From positions 1,302,001-1,366,000 of the forward strand of contig CAWDDC010000004.1 in the NCBI GenBank assembly GCA_963801045.1: 64,000 bases of DNA. Reading direction: 5' to 3'. This document shows, one piece after another, positions 47,671 to 56,206 of this stretch. Under the pieces are notes generated by a model. The model made no database searches. It saw only the letters and a list, made by a program, of their open reading frames with translations, and was not told the origin of the DNA. Position 1 is the stretch's first letter. Every line of letters starts with the position of its first letter. This DNA comes from JACCWP01 sp963801045 (lineage in GTDB: Bacteria > Actinomycetota > Actinomycetes > Propionibacteriales > Nocardioidaceae). The position numbers and the translations under genes were made by a program.

Positions 47671-48936
47671 GTGGCATCGGCTCCGAGCACGACGTCCCGG
47701 CCGCGCACCCGGCCCCATGACGCGGGTTGGCTCGGCTCCCTCGGCCGGGCGCTCGACCGGCCGCTGACCTCGTACCACCTCGTCCTCGGTGCCACCGCGC
47801 TGCTGCTCGCGCTCGGCCTGGTGATGGTGCTGAGCGCCAGCTCGGTGACGGCCTTCGAGGCGTCGGGCAGCTCGTACTCGATCTTCACCAAGCAGGCGAT
47901 CTGGGTCGGTGTCGGGCTGCCGCTGGCCTGGCTGGTGTCGCGGATGCCGATCGGGCTCATCCGGGCGTTCGCGTGGCCGGCGTTGATGCTGTCGGTGGCG
48001 CTGGTCGGCCTCACGTACGTGCCGGGCCTCGGCATCGACGTCAACGGCAACCGGAACTGGATCGCGGTTGGTCCGGTGGTGGTGCAGCCGTCCGAGATCG
48101 CCAAGCTCGCGGTGGTGCTGTGGTCGGCCGACGTCTATGCCCGCAAGGAGCGGCTGCTCGACGACTGGCGGCACCTGATGATCCCGGTGGTGCCGGGCAC
48201 GCTGCTGGTGGCGCTGCTCGTGGTCGGCCAGCGCGACCTCGGCACCGCGCTGGTCCTGTTCGCGATCATCATCGGGATGCTGTGGATGGTCGGCGCCCCG
48301 CTGCGGCTGTTCATCGGTGCGCTGCTCGCCGCGTCCGGTGTGGTGGCCTACCTGGCCGGCACCGACAGCGAGCGGATGGAACGCATCACCACGTTCCTCG
48401 ACCCGTTCTCCGACCTGCACGGCGGCGGGTGGCAGGCCGCGCACGGGTTCTTCGCGCTCGCGTCCGGGCAGTTCTTCGGCGTCGGCATCGGCGCCAGCAG
48501 GCAGAAGTGGGGCACGCTGCCGGCGGCGCACACCGACTTCATCTTTGCCGTCATCGGCGAGGAGCTCGGGCTGTTCGGCACCCTGGTCGTGCTCGGGCTG
48601 TTCGGGCTGCTGGCCTACACCGGCTTCCGGATCGCGACCCGCACCCGCGAGCCCTTCGTGCGGTACGCGTCGGCCGGCATCACGTTGTGGCTGCTCGCAC
48701 AGGCGCTGATCAACCTCGGCATGGTGCTCGGCTTCCTCCCGGTCATCGGCATCCCGCTGCCGCTGGTCTCGTACGGAGGGTCGGCGCTGCTGCCGACGCT
48801 GATCGCGCTCGGCATGCTGCTGGCGTTCGCCACCACCGAACCCGGTGCCCGCGCCGCGCTCACCGCCCAGCGCCGTCGGCGACGCCGGCTGGTGCCGATG
48901 CGCCGGCGCGCCGGGTCGCGCAGGACGCGACGGTGA
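47671..48936 (+). CDS. ftsW: Septal peptidoglycan glycosyltransferase FtsW
   Basis: A 421-residue SEDS-family membrane protein with about ten helices. It polymerises lipid II at the septum with FtsI. Key segments are LGLVMVLSASSVTAFE, NGNRNWIAVGPVVVQPSEIAKLAVVLW, VGQRDLGTALVLF and the C-terminal LPLVSYGGSALLPTLIALG. A basic cytoplasmic tail (RRRRRRLVPMRRRAGSRRTR) ends the protein. The start GTG 47671 is supported by GGAGG 8 nt upstream; the frame is open further back into murD. The stop overlaps murG. Confidence 0.94.
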   Translation: MASAPSTTSRPRTRPHDAGWLGSLGRALDRPLTSYHLVLGATALLLALGLVMVLSASSVTAFEASGSSYSIFTKQAIWVGVGLPLAWLVSRMPIGLIRAFAWPALMLSVALVGLTYVPGLGIDVNGNRNWIAVGPVVVQPSEIAKLAVVLWSADVYARKERLLDDWRHLMIPVVPGTLLVALLVVGQRDLGTALVLFAIIIGMLWMVGAPLRLFIGALLAASGVVAYLAGTDSERMERITTFLDPFSDLHGGGWQAAHGFFALASGQFFGVGIGASRQKWGTLPAAHTDFIFAVIGEELGLFGTLVVLGLFGLLAYTGFRIATRTREPFVRYASAGITLWLLAQALINLGMVLGFLPVIGIPLPLVSYGGSALLPTLIALGMLLAFATTEPGARAALTAQRRRRRRLVPMRRRAGSRRTRR

Positions 48937-50024
48937 CCGTCCGGGTGCTGCTCGCCGGCGGGGGGACCGCCGGGCACACCAACCCGCTGCTGGCCACGGC
49001 CGACGCGCTGCGCGCGCTGCGCGACGACGTCGAGGTGACCGCGCTGGGGACGGCGCGCGGCCTGGAGACCCGGGTGGTGCCCGAGGCGGGTTACCCGCTG
49101 GAGCTGGTGCCGCCGGTGCCGCTGCCGCGCCGTCCCTCGCTCGACCTGCTGCGGGTGCCCGGCCGGCTGCGTGCGGCGGTCCGGGCGACCGGCGAGGTGT
49201 TCGACCGGGTCCGGCCGGACGTGGTGGTGGGGTTCGGGGGCTACGTGTCCGTTCCCGCGTACGTCGTGGCCCGGAGGCGCCGGCTGCCGCTGGTCGTGCA
49301 CGAGGGCAACGCCCTGCCCGGGCTGGCCAACCGGCTCGGCGCGCGGCTGACCCGGCACGTCGCGACGAGCTTCCCGGACACGCCGCTGCGGCACGCGGTC
49401 TACACCGGGCTGCCGATCCGCAGCCGGGTGTCGGGGCTGGACCGGGCGGCAGCACGGGCGGAGGCGCGCCGCACGTTCTGGCTCGCGCCCGACCGGCCGA
49501 CGCTGCTGGTGACCGGCGGCTCGCAGGGCGCGCGGCGGATCAACCACGCCGTGGCCGGTGCCGCCCGCACGCTGCTCGACGCCGGTGTGCAGGTGGTGCA
49601 CCACGCGGGGCGGGTGGAGGAGGCGCGGATCGAGCACCGGCCGGGTGACCCCGTCTACCACGTGCTCGCCTACATCGAGCGGATGGACCTCGCCTACGCC
49701 GCGGCAGACCTGGTCGTCTGCCGCGCCGGTGCCAACACCGTGACCGAGGTCGCCAGCGTGGGCCTGCCGGCCGTGTTCGTGCCGCTGCCGCACGGCAACG
49801 GTGAGCAGGAGCGCAACGCCCGGCCGGTCGTCGCCGCCGGGGGAGGGGTGCTGGTCGACGACGCGGACATGACCCCGGAGTGGGTGCGCGACAGCGTGCC
49901 CGCACTGCTCGCCGACACCGAGCGCCTGGCCGCGATGTCTGCGGCGGCATCCGACCTGGTGCCGCGCGACGCCGACGTGCGGCTGGCGCGGATGGTGCTG
50001 GCGGCGGCGGGGGAAGCGCCGTGA
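48933..50024 (+). CDS. murG: Lipid II-forming GlcNAc transferase
   Basis: A 363-residue GT28 glycosyltransferase that adds GlcNAc to lipid I on the inner membrane face. The N-terminal LLAGGGTAGHTNPLLATADAL and VVGFGGYVSVPAYVVARRRRLPLVVHEGNALPG (ends only) are MurG hallmarks. The donor site includes LVTGGSQGARRINHAV and VCRAGANTVTEVASVGLPAVFVPLPHGNGEQ (ends only). The GTG start overlaps the ftsW stop, and the stop overlaps murC. Confidence 0.95.
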   Translation: MTVRVLLAGGGTAGHTNPLLATADALRALRDDVEVTALGTARGLETRVVPEAGYPLELVPPVPLPRRPSLDLLRVPGRLRAAVRATGEVFDRVRPDVVVGFGGYVSVPAYVVARRRRLPLVVHEGNALPGLANRLGARLTRHVATSFPDTPLRHAVYTGLPIRSRVSGLDRAAARAEARRTFWLAPDRPTLLVTGGSQGARRINHAVAGAARTLLDAGVQVVHHAGRVEEARIEHRPGDPVYHVLAYIERMDLAYAAADLVVCRAGANTVTEVASVGLPAVFVPLPHGNGEQERNARPVVAAGGGVLVDDADMTPEWVRDSVPALLADTERLAAMSAAASDLVPRDADVRLARMVLAAAGEAP

Positions 50025-51451
50025 GGATCCCGGTGCCCGGCGTGCTGCTCCCGTCCGACCGGCTCGGCCGGGTGCACTTCGTCGGCATCGGCGGCGCCGG
50101 GCTGTCCGGCATCGCCCGGCTGATGCTGGCCCGGGGAGTCAGCGTCAGCGGCTCCGACGCGCAGGACAGTCCGGTGCTGGCCGCGTTGGGTGCGCTGGGG
50201 GCCCATTGCGTCGTCGGCCACGACGCGTCGCACGTACGGGGCGCCGACACGGTGGTGGTGTCCACGGCGGTGCGCGAGGACAACCCCGAGGTGGTCGAGG
50301 CGCAACGGCTGGGGCTCCGGCTGCTGCCGCGCTCGGCCGCGCTCGAGTCGCTGATGCAGGGTCGGCGCGTCGTGGCGGTGGCCGGCACGCACGGCAAGAC
50401 GACCACGACCTCGCTGCTGACCGCCGCACTGCTCGCCACCGACGCCGACCCCACGTACGCCATCGGTGGCGACCTGGCCGACACCGGCAGCAACGCCCGC
50501 CAGGGCGACAGCGACCTGTTCGTCGCGGAGGCGGACGAGAGTGACGGTGCGTTCCTCGTCTACTCGCCGCACGCGGCCGTGGTCACGACCGTCGACGCCG
50601 ACCACCTCGACGTGTGGGGCACCGAGGAGGCCTACCGCGACGCGTTCGAGCGGTTCGTGCAGCGGGTGGACGGAACCGGGTTCCTGGTGCTGAACGCCGA
50701 TGACGAGGGCGCCGCCGCGCTGGCCCCGGTCGCGGCCGCACGGGATCTCGAGGTGGTGCTGGTGTCGGCCCGAGCCGACGCCGACCTGGGGCTGGTCGAC
50801 GTGGTGCCGGACGGCGTGGGCACGCGGTCGACGGTGGTCTGGCGCGGCCAGACCGTGGGCGAGCTGCGGCTGGCGGTGCCCGGCCGGCACTACGCCCTCG
50901 ACGCAGGCCTCGCGCTTGCGGTCGGGCTCCGGCTCGGACTGGGATTCGACGACCTCACCCGGGGGCTGGCCGGCTTCACCGGCACCCGGCGGCGGATGGA
51001 GCGCAAGGGTGAGGCAGCGGGCGTGCGGGTCTACGACTCCTACGCCCACCACCCGGTCGAGATCGCGGGCGACCTCGAGGCGGCGCGCTCGCTGGCCCGT
51101 CCCGGCCGGCTGGTGGTGTGCTTCCAGCCGCACCTGGTGAGCCGTACCCGGCTGTTCGGGGCCGCGATGGGCCGCGCGCTCGGGGCGGCCGACGAGGTGG
51201 TGGTGCTCGACATCTACCTGGCCCGCGAGGACCCCGAGCCCGGCGTCGACGGCGTGCTGGTTGCTGCTGCCGTACCGCTGCCGTCCGAGCTCGTGCACGT
51301 GGGCACGAGTCTCGCCGATGCACCGGCGCTGCTGGCCGACCTGGCCCAGCCGGGTGACCTCGTGCTCACCCTGGGGGCCGGCGACGTGACGACCGTCGGG
51401 CCCCGGCTGCTGGCGCTGCTGGACCCCGACGAGGAGGCGCACGGTGGGTGA
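50021..51451 (+). CDS. murC: UDP-MurNAc:L-Ala ligase
   Basis: A 476-residue Mur ligase that starts the stem peptide by adding L-Ala to UDP-MurNAc. Landmarks are VHFVGIGGAGLSGIARLMLARG, the P-loop VAVAGTHGKTTTTSLL, FVAEADESDGAFL, TTVDADHLDVWG and VYDSYAHHPVEIAGDLEAAR. The GTG start at 50021 overlaps the murG stop. The ftsQ GTG lies 8 nt inside its 3' end. Confidence 0.95.
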   Translation: MRIPVPGVLLPSDRLGRVHFVGIGGAGLSGIARLMLARGVSVSGSDAQDSPVLAALGALGAHCVVGHDASHVRGADTVVVSTAVREDNPEVVEAQRLGLRLLPRSAALESLMQGRRVVAVAGTHGKTTTTSLLTAALLATDADPTYAIGGDLADTGSNARQGDSDLFVAEADESDGAFLVYSPHAAVVTTVDADHLDVWGTEEAYRDAFERFVQRVDGTGFLVLNADDEGAAALAPVAAARDLEVVLVSARADADLGLVDVVPDGVGTRSTVVWRGQTVGELRLAVPGRHYALDAGLALAVGLRLGLGFDDLTRGLAGFTGTRRRMERKGEAAGVRVYDSYAHHPVEIAGDLEAARSLARPGRLVVCFQPHLVSRTRLFGAAMGRALGAADEVVVLDIYLAREDPEPGVDGVLVAAAVPLPSELVHVGTSLADAPALLADLAQPGDLVLTLGAGDVTTVGPRLLALLDPDEEAHGG

Positions 51452-52193
51452 GTCCCGCATCGCCGCCGCCCGGGCCCGGTTCTCCCGCCGCCGCTGGCGG
51501 GGCCGGCTCGGCCGGCTCAAGGTGCCGGTACTTGTCGCCACGGCCTTGCTCGCGATCGGCGGCGGTGCGTGGCTGGTGCTCGGGTCGGACGTGCTCGACG
51601 TCGACGACGTGGCCGTACGTGGCACCCGGCTGCTCGACGCGGCTGCGGTGGAGCGGACTGCGGACGTGCCGACCGGCACCCCGCTGGCCAGGATCGACCT
51701 GGACGCGATCGCGACCCGGGTGGAGAGCCTGCCCGCGGTCGCCGACGCCGACGTGACCCGCGACTGGCCGGGCACCGTGCGGGTCGTCGTCGTGGAGCGC
51801 GAGGCGGTCGCGGTGGTCGACCAGGGTGGCGCCTACCGCGGCCTCGACGGTGAGGGCGTGCTGTTCCGCGACTACCGCTCGGCACCGGACGGGCTCCCGC
51901 TGGTCCAGTCGGACGACCTCGACCAGGCCTCGTCCGGCGAGAGTCGCACCGACGCGTTGCGCGAGGTCGCCCTGGTGGTGGAGTCGCTGCCGTCGTCCAT
52001 CGCGCGACGGGTCGGCCACGTCGAGCTGGCCAGCCTGGACTCGATCGCGCTGGTGCTCCGCGACGGCTCGCGGGTGCGGTGGGGGAGCGCCGAGGAGTCC
52101 GGTCTCAAGGCCGAGGTGCTGACCGCGCTGATGGAGGTACCGGCCGACACGTACGACGTGTCCGTCCCCGGCCTGCCCACGACCTCCGGCTGA
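51444..52193 (+). CDS. ftsQ: Division protein FtsQ
   Basis: A 249-residue bitopic protein. A basic cytoplasmic tail (ARARFSRRRWRGRLGRLK) precedes one transmembrane helix (VPVLVATALLAIGGGAWLVL, about 26-46). The extracytoplasmic POTRA domain begins VLDVDDVAVRGTRLLDAAAV, followed by the FtsQ domain (VTRDWPGTVRVVVVEREAVAVV). It bridges the cytosolic ring to the FtsW-FtsI synthase. The start overlaps murC by 8 nt. A long, repeat-bearing gap separates it from ftsZ. Confidence 0.9.
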   Translation: MGESRIAAARARFSRRRWRGRLGRLKVPVLVATALLAIGGGAWLVLGSDVLDVDDVAVRGTRLLDAAAVERTADVPTGTPLARIDLDAIATRVESLPAVADADVTRDWPGTVRVVVVEREAVAVVDQGGAYRGLDGEGVLFRDYRSAPDGLPLVQSDDLDQASSGESRTDALREVALVVESLPSSIARRVGHVELASLDSIALVLRDGSRVRWGSAEESGLKAEVLTALMEVPADTYDVSVPGLPTTSG

Positions 52194-52206
52194 CCGCCAA
52201 CTCCCG

Positions 52207-52349
52207 CGAACGATCCGGCGCCACGATCGTCCGGGCGATCACCAGGTCGGATCGTTCGGGGACGTGGGCCGGTGGTGCGAATCCCCATCCCTGCCGAACG
52301 TTCCGGCGCCACGATCGTCCGGGCGATCACCAGGTCGGATCGTTCGGGG
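52207..52349 (+). repeat. Duplicated stem-loop between ftsQ and ftsZ
   Basis: Two direct copies, 88 nt apart, share an identical run of about 49 nt (52214-52262 and 52302-52350). In copy 1 CGAACGATCCG (52207-52217) pairs perfectly with CGGATCGTTCG (52248-52258). Copy 2 has CGAACGTTCCG (52295-52305) and CGGATCGTTCG (52336-52346), one mismatch. Each copy also holds the palindrome ACGATCGT. The array lies 13 nt after the ftsQ stop, so it may terminate the upstream transcript. Confidence 0.8.
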
Positions 52350-52438
52350 AGGTGGGCGGGCGGGAAAGTCGGTCGCGCGCCCGCGTGTCGCCACCGGTGC
52401 GGGCGGTCGGCTGCGTACGTTCTCGTACCAGGTCGAGG

Positions 52439-52480
52439 TTGACATAACTATAACCCTCTACTTGAGGGTGAGGCTAGAGC
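52439..52480 (+). promoter_or_regulatory. ftsZ promoter region with ACCCTC/GAGGGT palindrome
   Basis: This is an A/T-rich island in GC-rich DNA. TTGACA (52439-52444) is a perfect -35. Just after it, ACCCTC (52453-52458) and GAGGGT (52464-52469) form an inverted repeat around TACTT, resembling MerR/SoxR-type operator geometry. The -10 is uncertain (TATAAC at 52449 is too close; TAGAGC at 52475 is far). The ftsZ start is 40 nt downstream. Confidence 0.55.
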
Positions 52481-52519
52481 AGCCCGGCAGGTCGGTTCCC
52501 CGAGTGAGAGGTGCGCGTC

Positions 52520-53752
52520 GTGGCCGCACAGAACTACCTGGCCGTCATCAAGGTCGTCGGCATCGGCGGCGGGGGTGTCAACGCGGTCAACCGGATGATC
52601 GACGTCGGGCTCAAGGGCGTCGAGTTCATCGCCATCAACACCGATGCCCAGGCGTTGCTGATGAGCGACGCCGACGTGAAGCTCGACATCGGCCGGGAGC
52701 TCACCCGGGGCCTCGGCGCGGGTGCCGACCCGGACGTGGGCGGCAAGGCCGCCGACGACCACTCCGAGGACATCGAGGAGGTCCTCAAGGGCGCCGACAT
52801 GGTCTTCGTCACCGCGGGCGAGGGCGGCGGCACGGGTACGGGCGGTGCGCCCATCGTGGCGCGGATCGCCCGCTCGCTCGGTGCGCTGACCATCGGCGTC
52901 GTGACCCGGCCGTTCGCCTTCGAGGGCCGCCGCCGGGCCAACCAGGCCGAGGAGGGCATCGCCGCGCTGCGCGAGGAGGTCGACACGCTGATCGTGATCC
53001 CGAACGACCGGCTGCTGTCGATCAGCGACCGCAACGTCAGCGTGCTGGACGCGTTCAAGCAGGCCGACCAGGTGCTGCTGCAGGGCGTCTCGGGCATCAC
53101 CGACCTCATCACCACCCCGGGCCTGATCAACCTCGACTTCGCCGACGTCAAGTCGGTGATGTCCGATGCCGGCTCCGCCCTGATGGGCATCGGGTCGGCA
53201 CGTGGCGACGACCGCGCGGTGGCGGCCGCGGAGATGGCGGTCTCGAGCCCGTTGCTGGAGGCGTCCATCGACGGGGCGCACGGTGTGCTGCTGTCGATCG
53301 CCGGCGGCTCCGACCTCGGACTGTTCGAGATCAACGAGGCGGCGGCACTGGTCTCCCAGGCCGCGCACGCCGAGGCCAACATCATCTTCGGCGCGGTGAT
53401 CGACGACGCCCTCGGCGACGAGGTACGGGTCACGGTGATCGCGGCCGGCTTCGACGGCGGCACGCCGAAGCGGCGCGAGGCCGGGCAGGCAGGGTTGCGG
53501 CCACGACAGACCCAGGTTCCGGCACCAGGGATGGAGCAGCCCGCGGTCGCCGGGGCCGAGCGGGCCGCGGGCGAGGGCGACCCGGCCCAGCCGCAGCGCA
53601 CCGAAGCCCCGCAGCCCGCGCCGGTCGGTGCGTCCGTCGGCGGCCAGGGCAACGGGGCGGGTGGCCGTCCCGGCGGCTCGCGCCCGGCGCGTCCGCCCCG
53701 CCCGGTGGCCTTCGACGACGACGAGCTCGACGTGCCGGAGTTCCTCAAGTAG
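52520..53752 (+). CDS. ftsZ: Division GTPase FtsZ
   Basis: A 410-residue tubulin homolog that forms the Z ring. The N-terminus AAQNYLAVIKVVGIGGGGVNAVN is typical. The GTP-binding loop GEGGGTGTGGAP lies near 104-111, and the T7 loop region is LINLDFADVKSVM (about 203). A disordered linker rich in A/G/P leads to the C-terminal partner-binding peptide DDDELDVPEFLK. The start is the GTG at 52520 with GAGAGG 8 nt upstream; a GTG at 52511 in frame is less likely. The stop directly abuts the pgeF start. Confidence 0.96.
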   Translation: MAAQNYLAVIKVVGIGGGGVNAVNRMIDVGLKGVEFIAINTDAQALLMSDADVKLDIGRELTRGLGAGADPDVGGKAADDHSEDIEEVLKGADMVFVTAGEGGGTGTGGAPIVARIARSLGALTIGVVTRPFAFEGRRRANQAEEGIAALREEVDTLIVIPNDRLLSISDRNVSVLDAFKQADQVLLQGVSGITDLITTPGLINLDFADVKSVMSDAGSALMGIGSARGDDRAVAAAEMAVSSPLLEASIDGAHGVLLSIAGGSDLGLFEINEAAALVSQAAHAEANIIFGAVIDDALGDEVRVTVIAAGFDGGTPKRREAGQAGLRPRQTQVPAPGMEQPAVAGAERAAGEGDPAQPQRTEAPQPAPVGASVGGQGNGAGGRPGGSRPARPPRPVAFDDDELDVPEFLK

Positions 53753-54475
53753 GTGTTCGTCCTCGACGAGCAGGTCGGCGAGGTCCGGGTCGCGTTCACC
53801 GACCGCCACGGCGGCGTGAGCGAGGGACCGTGGGCCTCGCTCGACCTGGGTGTCGGTGGCGGTGATGACCCCGAGCGGGTGCGTACCAACGTCGCCCGGG
53901 TGGCCGAGCAGTTCGGCAGCGCGGCCGACCGGGTCGTCACGATGCGCCAGGTGCACGGAGTCGACGTACGCGTCGTCGACGACGTGCCCGCCGAGTCGCC
54001 GCGCTGCGACGCCCTCCTGACCCGTACCCCGGGTCTCGTGCTGATGGTCCGTGCCGCCGACTGCGTCCCGGTGCTGCTCGCCGACCCGGTGGCCGGTGTG
54101 GTCGGCGTGGCCCACGCCGGCCGGCGCGGGATGGCGGACGGGGTGGTGCCAGCGGCCGTGACCGCGGCCCGCGAGCTCGGGGCCGGCTCCGGCCTGCGGG
54201 CCTGGCTCGGGCCACGGGTGTGCGGAGGCTGCTACGAGGTGCCCGAGACGATGCGGGCGGAGGTGGCCGCGGCCGAGCCCGCCGCATGGGCGGTCACCAC
54301 GTGGGGAACCCCGTCGCTCGACGTCGCGGCCGGCGTCCTCGCCCAGCTGGGGCGCGCGGAGGTCCCGGTCGTCGACGTCGCGGCCTGCACGGTCGAGTCG
54401 CCCGACCTGTACTCCTACCGGCGGCAGGGCGCCCGGTCCGGCCGGCTGGCCGGGCTGGTACAGGTACGGGCGTGA
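53753..54475 (+). CDS. pgeF: Peptidoglycan editing factor PgeF (YfiH/laccase-domain family)
   Basis: A 240-residue protein of the YfiH/DUF152 family, which includes purine nucleoside phosphorylases and factors that keep wrong residues out of muropeptides. The metal or active-site triad is visible: His in MRQVHGVDVR, Cys in VRAADCVPVLLADP and His in GVAHAGRRGMADGVV. The GTG start follows the ftsZ stop with no gap. The stop overlaps the yggS start. It is part of the ftsZ-pgeF-yggS-sepF unit common in Gram-positive bacteria. Confidence 0.9.
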   Translation: MFVLDEQVGEVRVAFTDRHGGVSEGPWASLDLGVGGGDDPERVRTNVARVAEQFGSAADRVVTMRQVHGVDVRVVDDVPAESPRCDALLTRTPGLVLMVRAADCVPVLLADPVAGVVGVAHAGRRGMADGVVPAAVTAARELGAGSGLRAWLGPRVCGGCYEVPETMRAEVAAAEPAAWAVTTWGTPSLDVAAGVLAQLGRAEVPVVDVAACTVESPDLYSYRRQGARSGRLAGLVQVRA

Positions 54476-55185
54476 GCGACCCCCGCACCGAGCAGATCGC
54501 GGCTGGGTTGCGTACGGTCCGCGCACGGATCGCCGAGGCCTGTGCCGCCGCCGGACGCAGCCCGGACGAGCTGACCCTCGTCGTGGTGACGAAGACCTAC
54601 CCGGCCTCCGACGTGCTCGCACTCGCCGGTCTCGGCGTGCGCGACCCGGGGGAGAACCGGCACCCCGAAGGTGCCCAGAAGGCCGAGGCCTGCGCCGAGG
54701 CGGGCGCCGTCGACCTCACCTGGCACTTCGTCGGTGCGGTGCAGACCAACAAGGCCGGTGCGATCGCCCGCTACGCGAGCTGGGTGCACTCGGTCGACCG
54801 GCTCCGGCTGGTCCGCGCGCTCGACCGAGGCGCGCAGCAGGCCGACCGGGTGCTCGACTGCCTGGTCCAGGTCAGCCTCGACCCACCGGAGGCGAACGGA
54901 CGCTCGGGGGCGGAACCCGGCGACGTCACCGCGCTGGCCGAGGCGGTGGCGGGCGCCGGTGCCCTCCGGCTGCGCGGCGTGATGGCGGTCGCGCCGCTCG
55001 GCGCCGACCCGGCGCCGGCGTTCGCCCGGCTGCGTGCGGTCGCGGCCGAGGTGGCGGCGAACCACCCGGGCGCCGACGTCGTCTCCGCCGGCATGAGCGG
55101 TGACCTCGAGCAAGCGGTTGAGGCCGGCGCGACACACCTGCGTGTCGGGCGCGCGATCCTCGGTGAGCGCCCTCCGAACGGATAG
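54472..55185 (+). CDS. YggS/PLPBP-type PLP homeostasis protein
   Basis: A 237-residue single-domain PLP-binding protein of the alanine-racemase-like fold. The cofactor lysine is in LVVVTKTYPASDV. GENRHPEGAQKAEA, WHFVGAVQTNKAGAIARYASWVHSVDRLRL (ends only), VSAGMSGDLEQAVEAGATHLRVG and RAILGERP match the family, with His in GENRHPEG where many have Vdxxqe-type residues. It controls vitamin B6 and amino-acid pools rather than catalysing racemisation. The GTG start overlaps the pgeF stop. Confidence 0.9.
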   Translation: MSDPRTEQIAAGLRTVRARIAEACAAAGRSPDELTLVVVTKTYPASDVLALAGLGVRDPGENRHPEGAQKAEACAEAGAVDLTWHFVGAVQTNKAGAIARYASWVHSVDRLRLVRALDRGAQQADRVLDCLVQVSLDPPEANGRSGAEPGDVTALAEAVAGAGALRLRGVMAVAPLGADPAPAFARLRAVAAEVAANHPGADVVSAGMSGDLEQAVEAGATHLRVGRAILGERPPNG

Positions 55186-55236
55186 TGTCGATGCCGTCGG
55201 GTGACGAACCGGTACAGGCGGGCGAAGGGCGAGTCA

Positions 55237-55713
55237 ATGGCTGGCGCGATGCGCAAGATGGGTGTCTATCTCGGCCTGCTCGAGGACACCGATCGCTTCG
55301 ACGACGAGTACGACGAGACGGACCGGGACCGCGACACCGCGGTGCCGGAGCGCCGTCCCGTGCGAGCGGTACGCACCGAGTCGGCGGCGCCGGTGGCGCA
55401 CCTGTCGGAGCACCGTCGTGCGAGCGCCGCCGAGATGTCGCGGATCACGACCCTGCACCCGCGTACGTACAACGAGGCGCGGACCATCGGTGAGCACTTC
55501 CGCGAGGGCATCCCGGTGATCATGAACCTGTCCGAGATGGACGACAACGACGCCAAGCGGCTGGTCGACTTCGCCGCCGGGCTGGTGTTCGCCGTGCACG
55601 GGACCATCGAGCGGGTGACGAGCAAGGTGTTCCTGCTGTCTCCGCCGAACGTGACCGTGGCGGCCGAGGACAAGCAGCTGATCGCCGAGGGCGGCTTCTT
55701 CAACCAGAGCTGA
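55237..55713 (+). CDS. sepF: Cell division protein SepF
   Basis: A 158-residue protein. The N-terminal amphipathic segment AGAMRKMGVYLGLLED binds membrane, and an acidic, disordered linker follows. The SepF core begins ITTLHPRTYNEARTIGEHFREG and includes VIMNLSEMDDNDAKRLVDFAAGLVFAVHGTIERVTSKVFLLSPPNV (ends only). SepF anchors FtsZ to the membrane in bacteria that lack FtsA, consistent with no ftsA here. The start is the ATG at 55237 with AAGGGCGAG upstream; the frame is open to a GTG at 55201. A TAGTGT box at the yggS stop (55183) may give it its own promoter. Confidence 0.92.
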   Translation: MAGAMRKMGVYLGLLEDTDRFDDEYDETDRDRDTAVPERRPVRAVRTESAAPVAHLSEHRRASAAEMSRITTLHPRTYNEARTIGEHFREGIPVIMNLSEMDDNDAKRLVDFAAGLVFAVHGTIERVTSKVFLLSPPNVTVAAEDKQLIAEGGFFNQS

Positions 55714-55764
55714 CCCTGCGAGGCGGTCCGGCATCGCCCGGGTCCGTCTGGCACCGTATGCCCC

Positions 55765-56055
55765 GTGCAGGCCGTCGGTGAGATCATCGCGTTCGTCCTC
55801 TGGGCGTGCGTCCTGGTGCTGATCGCGCGTTTCGTCATCGACTGGGTGCAGGTGCTCGCCCGCTCGTGGCGGCCGCGCGGGCCGGTACTGGTGATCTGCG
55901 AAGCGGTCTACACCGTCACGGATCCGCCGTTGCGGGCCCTGCGCCGGGTGATCCCGCCGTTGCGGCTGGGCGCGGTCGCCCTGGACCTGTCTCCGATGGT
56001 GCTGCTGATCGCGCTCTACCTGCTCCAGATCGTCAACCGCGTCGTCTTCTTCTGA
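55765..56055 (+). CDS. YggT-family membrane protein
   Basis: A 96-residue protein with two transmembrane helices (IIAFVLWACVLVLIARFVID and LSPMVLLIALYLLQIVNRVV) joined by the conserved loop AVYTVTDPPLRALRRVIPPLRLG. The family is regularly found between sepF and divIVA and has been linked to division or osmotic tolerance. The GTG start has no strong ribosome binding site. Confidence 0.88.
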   Translation: MQAVGEIIAFVLWACVLVLIARFVIDWVQVLARSWRPRGPVLVICEAVYTVTDPPLRALRRVIPPLRLGAVALDLSPMVLLIALYLLQIVNRVVFF

Positions 56056-56124
56056 TTTGATGGCCAGGTGGCCCGGACGGGGGCGTTGGGCGCGCGCCGC
56101 TGTCGGTCCGCGCGCCGAACCGGG

Positions 56125-56130
56125 TACGGT
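56125..56130 (+). promoter_or_regulatory. -10 box of divIVA
   Basis: TACGGT, with TGTCGG 18 nt upstream as a weak -35, lies 76 nt before the divIVA ATG. It leaves a leader of about 70 nt. Confidence 0.45.
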
Positions 56131-56138
56131 GTGCAGGC

Positions 56139-56178
56139 GAACATGCGGTGCATTCACCGCGTGAGGGCCCCCATGTTC
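56139..56178 (+). promoter_or_regulatory. Stem-loop in the divIVA leader
   Basis: GAACATG (56139-56145) and CATGTTC (56172-56178) form an outer stem around the inner hairpin GCGGTG-CATT-CACCGC (56145-56160). The structure lies between the -10 box and the GAGGTG ribosome binding site. Confidence 0.45.
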
Positions 56179-56206
56179 CGGACTACAGACAACCCGAGGT
56201 GAATCG

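Noticed and set aside
52270..52295. GGTGGTGCGAATCCCC, resembling a tRNA T-loop
   Set aside because: No acceptor, D or anticodon stems can be built around it; it is the spacer between the two repeat copies.
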